DNA from: Rhodobacteraceae bacterium UBA6197 | GTDB taxonomy: Bacteria > Pseudomonadota > Alphaproteobacteria > Rhodobacterales > Rhodobacteraceae | Length of the DNA stretch: 64,000 nucleotides | Assembly (NCBI GenBank): GCA_002422085.1 | Contig: DISZ01000010.1 | Coordinates: 62,001-126,000, forward strand | Direction: 5' to 3' | Shown: positions 51,537 to 58,344 of the stretch, one piece after another | How the letters are laid out: each line of letters opens with the position of its first letter | Position numbering within the stretch: position 1 is the first letter of the stretch | Program-made: the position numbers and the translations under genes | The notes under the pieces: generated by a model | The model's database searches: none | What the model saw: the letters and a program-made list of their open reading frames with translations, nothing else | Told to the model about the DNA's origin: nothing

Positions 51537-52970
51537 TCAGCCGCCAAACCATTGCGCCCAAAGCCCGGCGGCCCAGAACATCAGGCTAAGCGTGATCATC
51601 AATATCCCCAGCCCCAGTTTGTCGCGCAACGCAAAGACAATCGGATCATAATCCTGCTTGCCCAGCCAGCCCAGCGCCACCATGCGGATCAACCACCACC
51701 CCATCGGGATCAGCGCCACCCACATCAGCCATGTGTCAGGGTAGAGCGCCCGCCCCTGATCCGAGATCGAATAGAAGAAAAACATCAGCAACGCGCCAAA
51801 CACCCCCAGCCCGGCCACGTTCAGCAGATCGGGCCGGTCGGGGCGGCCATAACCACGCCCCGGCAGGCGGTCGTCATTGGTGGCCAGCGTCAGCTCCGTC
51901 AGCCGCTTGACGCAGCCCAAGGCCACGAAAACCGGGAAGATGAAGATCAGCATATAGACCGAAACCGCCACCTGCCCGGCCGCCGCCCCGGCGACGACAC
52001 GAATGGTATAAAGCCCCGCCAAGGTGGCGATATCGACCCAGCGCATCCGTTTGAGCCGCAACGAATAGGCCAGCGATGTCACCATATAAAGCACCACCAC
52101 CCCCAGAAAGGCCGGGTTCAGGCCCGCGCCAATCCCCAGCGCCAACGCCGCCAACACCGCGCCGGCAATCATGCCCACGCTGATCGGCACGGCGCCGCTG
52201 GCAAAGGGGCGGTGGCACTTGGTCGGATGCAGGCGATCGGCCTCGAGATCCAGAAGATCGTTGACGATGTAGATTGACGAGGCCGCAGCCGAAAACGCCA
52301 CGATTCCCAGCAAGACCGGCAGCAGCGTCGCGAGGTCAAAGCGATGGGCGGCGATCATCGGCAGGATCAGCAGCACGTTCTTGACCCATTGATGCGGGCG
52401 CAACGCCTTGAACAGGCTGCGCAATGACCAGCCGCCGGGCAGCGCCACGACATTCTTGCCACGGGCCACGAGGCCGGTCGCGGCGGGCACGCGACCCACC
52501 ACCAGCGCGTTTTCGGCCCTTTCCCAGACCGGCAGATCCACAGTGCCATTGCCCGCGTAGTCAAAGCCCGCTTCGCCAAAAGCGCCCACCAGCGCCTCGG
52601 CTTTGGCAGCGCCACACAGATTGACCTTCCCATCCGATGCAAAAACCGTCTCTGACAGACCATAGTCGGCCGCCAGTTGCGCCACCAACCCATGATCCGA
52701 GGCCGAGGCCAGAACCACCTCGCGGCCCTTGGCCTGCGAATTCAGCGCAAGCTTTGCCACCGCCGGGTTGACGGGCATCAGATCGGTGCGCAGCCCCGCG
52801 ATCGCCGCCAGTTCGGCCTTCAGACGCGCCCGCTGATGAAAATGCAACACAGTGGCGCGCAGCGTTGCCAAGGGATCGCGCCCCAGACCCGCCCAGAAAG
52901 ACTCGAACAGTAGATCGGTCTTGAGAAACGTGCCATCCACGTCCAGCACAAGCGGCTTCATTTCGGCCAT
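51537..52970 (-). CDS. HAD-UbiA fusion, polyprenyl-phosphate phosphoribosyltransferase-like
   Basis: 477-aa fusion. Residues 1-190 are a HAD phosphatase (motif I LVLDVDGTFLKTD, motif II ASASDHG, later ASDGKV). Residues about 195-477 are a UbiA-superfamily membrane prenyltransferase with LRPHQWVKNVLL and the Asp motif VNDLLDLEADRLHPTKCHRP, nearly the mycobacterial Rv3806c motif (ND..D-EADR-HPTK-RPIA). Rv3806c joins PRPP to decaprenyl phosphate. The HAD half could remove the 5'-phosphate, a step done by a separate enzyme in mycobacteria. It starts 3 bases after the transglycosylase stop. M at 52961 is an alternative start. Confidence 0.85.
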   Translation of the reverse strand: MAEMKPLVLDVDGTFLKTDLLFESFWAGLGRDPLATLRATVLHFHQRARLKAELAAIAGLRTDLMPVNPAVAKLALNSQAKGREVVLASASDHGLVAQLAADYGLSETVFASDGKVNLCGAAKAEALVGAFGEAGFDYAGNGTVDLPVWERAENALVVGRVPAATGLVARGKNVVALPGGWSLRSLFKALRPHQWVKNVLLILPMIAAHRFDLATLLPVLLGIVAFSAAASSIYIVNDLLDLEADRLHPTKCHRPFASGAVPISVGMIAGAVLAALALGIGAGLNPAFLGVVVLYMVTSLAYSLRLKRMRWVDIATLAGLYTIRVVAGAAAGQVAVSVYMLIFIFPVFVALGCVKRLTELTLATNDDRLPGRGYGRPDRPDLLNVAGLGVFGALLMFFFYSISDQGRALYPDTWLMWVALIPMGWWLIRMVALGWLGKQDYDPIVFALRDKLGLGILMITLSLMFWAAGLWAQWFGG

Positions 52971-52973
52971 GGC

Positions 52974-53804
52974 CTACCCTTTCACGGCAAAAACGCAACC
53001 ATCCGAGACCAGTTCAGGCGGCGTGCGGCACAGGCCCCGCGCCACGCCCCAGGCGGCCAGCACCTTGGGCACATAATCGCGGGTCTCGGCAAAGGGTGGC
53101 ACGCCGCCGTTCTTTTTCACTGCATTCTCGCCCGAGTTATAGGCCGCGATCACCATCAGCGGATCGCGGTCAAATTCCTTCATCAACCAATCCAGATACG
53201 CGACACCGCCCTTGATGTTCTGCACCGGATCGGTGCTGTCGGCGACCTTGAAGCGTTCGGCCGTGGCGGGGATCAACTGCATCAACCCGACGGCGCCCGA
53301 AGACGATACCGCATCGGCCCGCCCGCCCGATTCAATGCCGATCACCGCCAGCACCAACGCCGGCGATACTTCGGTGCCGATCGTGGCGCTCAGGATGTCA
53401 GTGCCGTGTCTTGCGGCGATTTCTTGCAAATGCTGAAGCCGAGGCGCGGAAACCGCCGCCCCTTCGGGGCCCTGGCTCAGCGCCGCCAGCGCCTTGGCAA
53501 AGCGCCCCGCCTTGTCCCCCAGACTGGGCGATACGGTTTGCCAATACCACGCATAGGCCCCGGTGGCCGTGGGTGCCGTCGGCGGGGCGGTCACCGGCGA
53601 CCAGGGCTCCTCAAGTCGAGCGGCAAGCGCGCGTTGCTGTTCCTCGGGGTCGATCTGAATGGTAATGAGCTTTTGCGTGCCCGGTTTGGGCACACCGATA
53701 CGTTTGGCGGTGAATTGCGGATAGGGCTGCGGGCCATTCTCGGCCGCGGCTGGCACGGCCACAACCGCCGTGCAGATCAAAATTGCACTTGCCCAATGGC
53801 GCAT
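52974..53804 (-). CDS. lytic transglycosylase (SLT domain), periplasmic
   Basis: 276-aa protein with a signal peptide (MRHWASAILICTAVVAVPAA, cleaved after AAA). The C-terminal SLT domain has VIGIESGGRADAVSSSGAVG with the catalytic Glu, then LMQLIPATAERF and MVIAAYNSGENAVKKNGG. It cleaves peptidoglycan glycosidic bonds. A Pro/Thr-rich segment (about 65-90) precedes the domain. It is first in a two-gene unit with the HAD-UbiA gene. Small transglycosylases often open the wall for envelope machines, and the Flp pilus genes begin 360 bases upstream in the divergent direction. Confidence 0.9.
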   Translation of the reverse strand: MRHWASAILICTAVVAVPAAAENGPQPYPQFTAKRIGVPKPGTQKLITIQIDPEEQQRALAARLEEPWSPVTAPPTAPTATGAYAWYWQTVSPSLGDKAGRFAKALAALSQGPEGAAVSAPRLQHLQEIAARHGTDILSATIGTEVSPALVLAVIGIESGGRADAVSSSGAVGLMQLIPATAERFKVADSTDPVQNIKGGVAYLDWLMKEFDRDPLMVIAAYNSGENAVKKNGGVPPFAETRDYVPKVLAAWGVARGLCRTPPELVSDGCVFAVKG

Positions 53805-54160
53805 CGTCGCGCTTTTCCTGCTCTGCCTTGGTCGTTTATCGTTTTTTTCCTTATCCCGGAAAATTGCGCACAAAGCCAGAAATTCCGCCGCTTCAACCCT
53901 GTTTTGGGTCCCGATTCGACCTTTCGGCCACAGGCAAAAATCGGTTTACTAAAATAATGTAAAAATATTAATTATTTGTTTTCAATATATTACCAAGATT
54001 TTGCATCAAATCCCTAGCCTTCGTGAAAACGCCATGCACCTGCCCAAATCCTGCCACCATCCGGGGTCCATATAGGGTCATCCCGCGACGGATAGGCCGA
54101 AATCAGAGGCGACCGAAGACCCGCAGCGGATCGTGCAACCAGGACCCCAGGAGAGACCAA
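53805..54160. other. divergent spacer before flp1, with an extremely AT-rich block
   Basis: 356 bases between the transglycosylase and the first flp gene. From 53945 to 54007 only about one base in seven is G or C, in a genome where most spacers are GC-rich; poly-A/T tracts alternate (AAAATAATG, AAAAATATTAATTATTTG). Likely a promoter region open to a xenogeneic silencer, an UP element, or intrinsic curvature. The rest holds the upstream element of flp1 (54042) and the start of the duplicated unit (54078). Confidence 0.7.
54042..54061 (+). promoter_or_regulatory. conserved flp upstream element 1
   Basis: GCCCAAATCCTGCCACCATC, 119 bases before flp1. Aligns without gaps, over 43 bases to the next conserved block, with the elements before flp2, flp3 and flp4. 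Confidence 0.55.
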
Positions 54161-54355
54161 ATGAAACTGTTCAAGATCGCCAAGAACTTCCACAACGACG
54201 AAGACGGTGCCGTGACCGTTGACTGGGTTGTGCTGACCGCCGCTGTCGTGGGCCTTGGCGCCGCGGCGCTGGTCATGGTCCGCGGCGAGACCAAGAAACT
54301 GACCGAGAAGATCTCGACCTACCTGAACTCGGCCGAAGTCAAGACCACGTTCTGA
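54161..54355 (+). CDS. flp: Flp/type IVb pilin 1
   Basis: 64-aa major-pilin candidate for the Tad pilus. A basic leader (MKLFKIAKNFHNDEDG) ends in Gly, the prepilin peptidase site. The mature part starts AVTVDWVVLTAAVVGLGAAA, the hydrophobic assembly helix, and ends in a polar Thr/Ser-rich tail. The classical Flp motif has E5-Y6; here D5-W6 takes its place. CAGGAGAGAC precedes the ATG. It differs from copy 2 at one residue only (K versus T near residue 46). Confidence 0.93.
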   Translation: MKLFKIAKNFHNDEDGAVTVDWVVLTAAVVGLGAAALVMVRGETKKLTEKISTYLNSAEVKTTF

Positions 54356-54374
54356 TTTCTTGCCAAACGGCAGC

Positions 54375-54404
54375 AAAGGCCGCTCCTTCGGGGGCGGCCT
54401 TTCG
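54375..54404 (+). terminator. terminator after flp1
   Basis: Perfect 9-bp stem AAAGGCCGC/GCGGCCTTT with a 10-base loop containing CTTCGG, 20 bases after the stop. Shared with flp2 and flp3. Confidence 0.85.
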
Positions 54405-54477
54405 CGTTGCGCCGCTGTTTGACACGTCTTTACGCTTTTTCAACTTTTTTGCGCCGCTGCGAAAAAGTGCCACGCGC

Positions 54478-54497
54478 GCCCCAATCGGGTCACGATT
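54478..54497 (+). promoter_or_regulatory. conserved flp upstream element 2
   Basis: GCCCCAATCGGGTCACGATT, again 119 bases before the ATG of flp2. Confidence 0.55.
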
Positions 54498-54596
54498 CAC
54501 TTCTAGAACGAACTCATCCCGCGACGGATAGGCCGAAATCAGAGGCGACCGAAGACCCGCAGCGGATTGTGCAACCAGGACCCCAGGAGAGACCAA

Positions 54597-54791
54597 ATGA
54601 AACTGTTCAAGATCGCCAAGAATTTCCACAACGACGAAGACGGTGCCGTGACCGTTGACTGGGTTGTGCTGACCGCTGCTGTCGTCGGCCTTGGTGCCGC
54701 AGCGCTGGTCATGGTCCGCGGCGAGACCAAGACCCTGACCGAGAAGATCTCGACCTACCTGAACTCGGCCGAAGTCAAGACCACGTTCTGA
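54597..54791 (+). CDS. flp: Flp/type IVb pilin 2
   Basis: 64-aa pilin nearly identical to copy 1, with the same leader, GAVTVDW processing region and tail; the DNA differs by a few mostly silent changes. It sits in the second copy of the tandem unit with its own upstream element, CAGGAGAGAC ribosome-binding site and terminator, so each copy seems to be a separate transcription unit. Such similarity implies recent duplication or gene conversion. Confidence 0.92.
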   Translation: MKLFKIAKNFHNDEDGAVTVDWVVLTAAVVGLGAAALVMVRGETKTLTEKISTYLNSAEVKTTF

Positions 54792-54810
54792 TTTCTTGCC
54801 AAACGGCAGC

Positions 54811-54840
54811 AAAGGCCGCTCCTTCGGGGGCGGCCTTTCG
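54811..54840 (+). terminator. terminator after flp2
   Basis: Same 9-bp AAAGGCCGC/GCGGCCTTT stem and loop as after flp1. Confidence 0.85.
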
Positions 54841-54923
54841 CGTTTTGAGCGGTCGAATCTGCGAAACTGCGAAACAATTTGTTTCGCGCAATATGACTCT
54901 CGCTGCGGAAATGCGCCAAACTT

Positions 54924-54943
54924 GCCCCATTCCTGTCACGATT
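54924..54943 (+). promoter_or_regulatory. conserved flp upstream element 3
   Basis: GCCCCATTCCTGTCACGATT, 122 bases before flp3; best match to element 2. Confidence 0.55.
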
Positions 54944-55045
54944 CATCAGTAATTTACCTTTATGCCGCGACGGACGGGCCGAATTACAAGGTGGCCAAAG
55001 ACCCGGAACGCGGAACACACGAATACCGAACCCAGGAGAAACCCC

Positions 55046-55240
55046 ATGAAACTGTTCAAGATCGCGAAGAACTTTCACAACGACGAAGACGGTGCCGTGA
55101 CCGTTGACTGGGTTGTGCTGACCGCTGCTGTCGTGGGCCTTGGTGCCGCAGCTCTGGTCATGGTCCGCAACGAGACCAAAACCCTGACCCAGAAGATCTC
55201 GACCTACCTGAACTCGGCCGAAGTCAAGACCACGTTCTGA
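55046..55240 (+). CDS. flp: Flp/type IVb pilin 3
   Basis: 64-aa pilin with three changes from copy 2 in the mid-section (VRNETKTLTQKI in place of VRGETKTLTEKI). Leader, processing site and tail are unchanged. The ribosome-binding site is CAGGAGAAAC. Its 5' leader is recognisably related to those of copies 1 and 2 but diverged, while the downstream terminator is conserved. Confidence 0.92.
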   Translation: MKLFKIAKNFHNDEDGAVTVDWVVLTAAVVGLGAAALVMVRNETKTLTQKISTYLNSAEVKTTF

Positions 55241-55259
55241 TTTCTTGCCAAACGGCAGC

Positions 55260-55289
55260 AAAGGCCGCACCTTCGGGGGCGGCCTTTCG
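55260..55289 (+). terminator. terminator after flp3
   Basis: Same 9-bp stem as after flp1 and flp2, with one loop change. Confidence 0.85.
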
Positions 55290-55332
55290 CTTGGGCCTGG
55301 CGGGGTAATTGACCCAAACTTTGCCGAAATGT

Positions 55333-55352
55333 GCCCCAATCCTGCCCTCAAT
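55333..55352 (+). promoter_or_regulatory. conserved flp upstream element 4
   Basis: GCCCCAATCCTGCCCTCAAT, 88 bases before flp4. Confidence 0.5.
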
Positions 55353-55420
55353 GCCCGATAGTGTGATTCGGGACCGGTGGAGGCATCGCGCAGCACGCAT
55401 GAATACAAGGAATTGAAACA

Positions 55421-55618
55421 ATGAAAATGGTTATGCAACGCCTGCGCAGCTTTCAACGCGCCGAAGATGGCGCCGTGACTGTGGATTGGGTTGTGCTGAC
55501 GGCATCGGTCGTCGGGCTGGGAATGGCGATGGCGGGGCTGGTCTGGATCAGCACCGGCAACACCACCGACAAGATTGCCAGCTTTATCAATACCCAGGAA
55601 GTAAACTCGACGTTCTGA
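55421..55618 (+). CDS. flp: Flp/type IVb pilin 4 (diverged)
   Basis: 65-aa pilin-like protein. The leader MKMVMQRLRSFQRAEDG ends at Gly, and GAVTVDWVVLTASVVGLGMA keeps the core of the other three, but the C-terminal half differs (WISTGNTTDKIASFINTQEV). It has no copy of the flp1-3 terminator and may read through to cpaB 158 bases on. It could be a minor pilin or an older duplicate. Confidence 0.9.
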   Translation: MKMVMQRLRSFQRAEDGAVTVDWVVLTASVVGLGMAMAGLVWISTGNTTDKIASFINTQEVNSTF

Positions 55619-55776
55619 GAACGTTCATAACGGCGCACGAACATCAGATCGCGGGTGCGTCATGGCGCCGCCGCGGTTGCGCCACGGTGCTGCCACTTTT
55701 ATATGGCAGAGGCACAGTGGGTAGTGGCCCGGACCGTCAAAGGTCATGGGTTTGAGGTATGAGGAAGGGGAATACC

Positions 55777-56646
55777 ATGCGGATGATCTTCGGATTGGTA
55801 CTGGTTCTCGGAATCGGGCTGGCAGGTTTTGCCGTTTATATGGCACAGGACTATATCGAACAGGCGCAGTCCGAACGCGACTATCTGTTGCAGACACAAG
55901 CGAATGCACCGCAGCTGATCGACGTGGTCGTATCGAAAAAGCCTCTCAAATACGGCGATCGCTTTACCATGGCCGATCTTGAAGTCATCAAGGTGCAGCT
56001 TGGCAAGACGCCCGCAGGTGCCTATCAGGCAGTGACCGGGCCGCAGGGTGTCGAGAACGCACCGCGCGCCGTATTCTTTGAGGGCGAAACCCGCCCCCGC
56101 GCCGCCCTGCGCAGCTTTGAACCTTACGAGCCGCTGATGGACTCCAAGATTACCGCGCCGGGCGTGGATGCGGGCATCATGGCGAGCCTTGCGCCCAACA
56201 TGCGCGCCTTTACCATCAACGTCGATGTCGCCTCGGGGGTTTCCGGCTTCTTGCGTCCGGGCGACCGGGTCGACGTCTATTGGTCAGGAGCCTCGGGGGA
56301 AACCCAGGTCGCCAAGTTGATCGACACCAATCTGAAACTGATCGCCATCGACCAAAGCGCCGACGCCGACCGCACGGCTGAAACGATGATCGCCCGCACC
56401 GTGACGGCCGAAGTGACCCCCCAACAGGTGGCCGCGCTGACGCTGGCGCAATCGACCGGCAAACTGACGCTGTCACTGGTGGGTGCCTCGGATACCACCG
56501 TGGTGGGTGCCATCGAAATCAACCGTGACAGCCTGTTGGGCATCAAGGCCGCCGAGGTCATTCAGGTCGAAGCCGCCAAAGTCTGCACGGTGCGCACACG
56601 CAAGGCTGGCGAGATGATGGAAACCGAAATTCCCTGCACGAACTGA
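55777..56646 (+). CDS. cpaB: Flp pilus assembly protein CpaB/RcpC
   Basis: 289-aa periplasmic protein anchored by one N-terminal helix (MRMIFGLVLVLGIGLAGFAV). The SAF domain (about residues 45-110) and the RcpC/CpaB domain with MRAFTINVDVASGVSGFLRP, GDRVDVYW and the C-terminal GKLTLSLVG identify the family, which supports the secretin. GAGGAAGGGG lies 6 bases before the ATG at 55777; an ATG at 55759 is less likely. Confidence 0.93.
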   Translation: MRMIFGLVLVLGIGLAGFAVYMAQDYIEQAQSERDYLLQTQANAPQLIDVVVSKKPLKYGDRFTMADLEVIKVQLGKTPAGAYQAVTGPQGVENAPRAVFFEGETRPRAALRSFEPYEPLMDSKITAPGVDAGIMASLAPNMRAFTINVDVASGVSGFLRPGDRVDVYWSGASGETQVAKLIDTNLKLIAIDQSADADRTAETMIARTVTAEVTPQQVAALTLAQSTGKLTLSLVGASDTTVVGAIEINRDSLLGIKAAEVIQVEAAKVCTVRTRKAGEMMETEIPCTN

Positions 56647-56667
56647 TGACGCCGACATCGTGCAGAC

Positions 56668-56698
56668 AGGCCCCGCCGCACCCCGGCGGGGCCTTTTT
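56668..56698 (+). terminator. rho-independent terminator after cpaB
   Basis: Perfect 11-bp stem (AGGCCCCGCCG/CGGCGGGGCCT, 5-base loop) followed by TTTTT, 22 bases after the cpaB stop. It separates flp-cpaB from the rest of the tad genes, which must have their own promoter. Confidence 0.92.
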
Positions 56699-56882
56699 CC
56701 TGAGCTTCGGAAACCAAAATTGTTGCGCTGTTGCCAGTTATCCACATCAAGTGTCCTTTCCAACAGGTTGATTCTTGCAAAAATTCATCAATTCACGCAT
56801 GGTGCGGGAAAGTTGGGCATTCAAGACCCCGAAACAGGCGGTTAGACCTGTGGTGTGGCGTGATCGGAGAGGCAGGATCACA

Positions 56883-58304
56883 ATGAAGATGACAGCAGTA
56901 ATAAGGGCATGTCTTTTGGGCACCGCGCTTGGGTTGGCAACGCTGACCCCTGTCGGCGCGGAAACGCTACAGGTCATGTCAGGATCGGCTTCGAGCCCGC
57001 TGAACGTTCCGATGAACCGCGCCGTGGTCGTTGAAAGCGATCAGCCCTTTGCGGAACTATCCATCGCCAACCCCGGCATCGCCGATATCACCACCCTGTC
57101 GGATCGGTCGATCTATGTGCTGGGCAAGGTGCCCGGACGCACCACGATGACCATTCTGGGCGCTGACGGCAAACTGATTACCAATGTCGAGGTGCAGGTT
57201 ACCCCCGACGTTGCCGAATTCAAGGAGCGCCTGCGTCAGATCTTGCCGGGCGAACCGATCGAGGTGCGCACCGCCAATGACGGGATCGTGCTTTCCGGCA
57301 CCGTTTCCTCGGCGGCCAAGCTGGACCGCGCGATGGATCTGGCCCAGCGCTACGCCCCCGAACGGGTTTCGAACCTGATGAGCGTCGGCGGCACCCAGCA
57401 GATCATGCTCAAGGTGCGCTTTGCCGAAATGCAGCGTTCAGTGTCGAAAAACCTCTCGTCTTCGCTGGGCATACGCGGCACTGCCGCCTCGAACAATATT
57501 GGCACGATCGGCGGCAGTGGCAACTTTGCGTCGAACAGCACGATCAATGATGCCTTCGACAATGGCAACGTCCCGATCAAGGCGGATTCGACTGGCGCAC
57601 TGGGTCTGGGCTTTACCGCCGGGAACCTTGAGTTTGCCGTCTTGCTTGAGGCGCTTGAGTCCAAGGGCGTCGTGCGCACCTTGGCCGAGCCGAACCTGAT
57701 CGCGCTTTCGGGGCAAGAGGCCAAGTTTCTGGCCGGCGGCGAATATCCCATTCCGGTGTCGGCCGACAACAATACCATCACCGTGCAATACAAACCCTTC
57801 GGTGTGGAAATGGCTTTCACCCCGCGCGTCGTTGACGGTGATCTGATCAACCTTGTGATCAAGGCCGCCGTTTCGGCGATCGACACCACAGTGACGATGC
57901 AATCGGGTGGATTCTCGATCAACGCCTTCAAACGGCGCGAAACGCAGACCACGGTTGAAATGCGCGACGGTGAAAGCTTTGCCATCGCCGGCCTGTTGCA
58001 GGACGATTTCAACGATCTGAGCAGTCAGGTGCCTTGGTTGGGCGATGTGCCGGTGCTGGGCGCCCTGTTTCGCAGTGCCGACTATGCGCGCAACCAGTCT
58101 GAACTGGTGATCATCGTCACCCCGCATTTGGTCACGCCGACGCGCGGCGAGGCGCTGGCGCTGCCCACCGACCGGGTGCGCCCACCGACCGAGGCCGAGT
58201 TGTTCCTCTTTGGCAAGACTGTCGGCAAGGGGCCCTCGACCGGCGCCGCCGCCGAAGTCGCCAAGCAGGACTTTTCCGGCTCCTATGGCTATGTGATGGA
58301 GTGA
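56883..58304 (+). CDS. cpaC: type II/III secretin of the Tad pilus (RcpA/CpaC)
   Basis: Outer-membrane secretin that lets the Flp pilus exit. 473 aa with a signal peptide (about residues 1-26, ending PVGAE). An N-terminal pilus/BON region has VVVESDQPFAELSIANPGIA and LYVLGKVPGRTTM-like text. The secretin domain has VRTLAEPNLIALSGQEAKFL, GGEYPIPV and VPWLGDVPVLGALFRS. The ATG at 56883 has GAGAGGCAGGA before it. A 236-base spacer with a strong terminator separates it from cpaB. Confidence 0.95.
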   Translation: MKMTAVIRACLLGTALGLATLTPVGAETLQVMSGSASSPLNVPMNRAVVVESDQPFAELSIANPGIADITTLSDRSIYVLGKVPGRTTMTILGADGKLITNVEVQVTPDVAEFKERLRQILPGEPIEVRTANDGIVLSGTVSSAAKLDRAMDLAQRYAPERVSNLMSVGGTQQIMLKVRFAEMQRSVSKNLSSSLGIRGTAASNNIGTIGGSGNFASNSTINDAFDNGNVPIKADSTGALGLGFTAGNLEFAVLLEALESKGVVRTLAEPNLIALSGQEAKFLAGGEYPIPVSADNNTITVQYKPFGVEMAFTPRVVDGDLINLVIKAAVSAIDTTVTMQSGGFSINAFKRRETQTTVEMRDGESFAIAGLLQDDFNDLSSQVPWLGDVPVLGALFRSADYARNQSELVIIVTPHLVTPTRGEALALPTDRVRPPTEAELFLFGKTVGKGPSTGAAAEVAKQDFSGSYGYVME

Positions 58305-58344
58305 CGTGATGGACAGGCATGATCACGGCAAACGGGGGCTGGCA

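Larger units (their letters stand above)
54078..54404 (+). repeat. tandem flp unit, copy 1 (near-identical copy 2 at 54514-54840)
   Basis: About 327 bases are repeated at a 436-base offset with only scattered changes. The unit covers the leader, ribosome-binding site, complete flp gene and terminator. A third copy (offset 885 from copy 1) keeps the coding part and terminator almost intact, but its leader has diverged. Confidence 0.9.

Noticed and set aside
46714..53873. Genomic-island explanation for the arabinose-type module
   Set aside because: I see no integrase, tRNA, flanking direct repeats or shift in base composition; the genes look as GC-rich as their neighbours.
54078..55289. Regularly spaced near-identical repeats, considered as CRISPR or integron array
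   Set aside because: The repeats are about 330 bases and contain full flp genes with terminators; there are no short spacers, cas genes or attC-like sites.
56738..56746. Perfect DnaA box TTATCCACA before the secretin gene
   Set aside because: It is single, with no neighbouring boxes, AT-rich unwinding element or origin-linked genes; a chance or local regulatory site is more likely than an origin.
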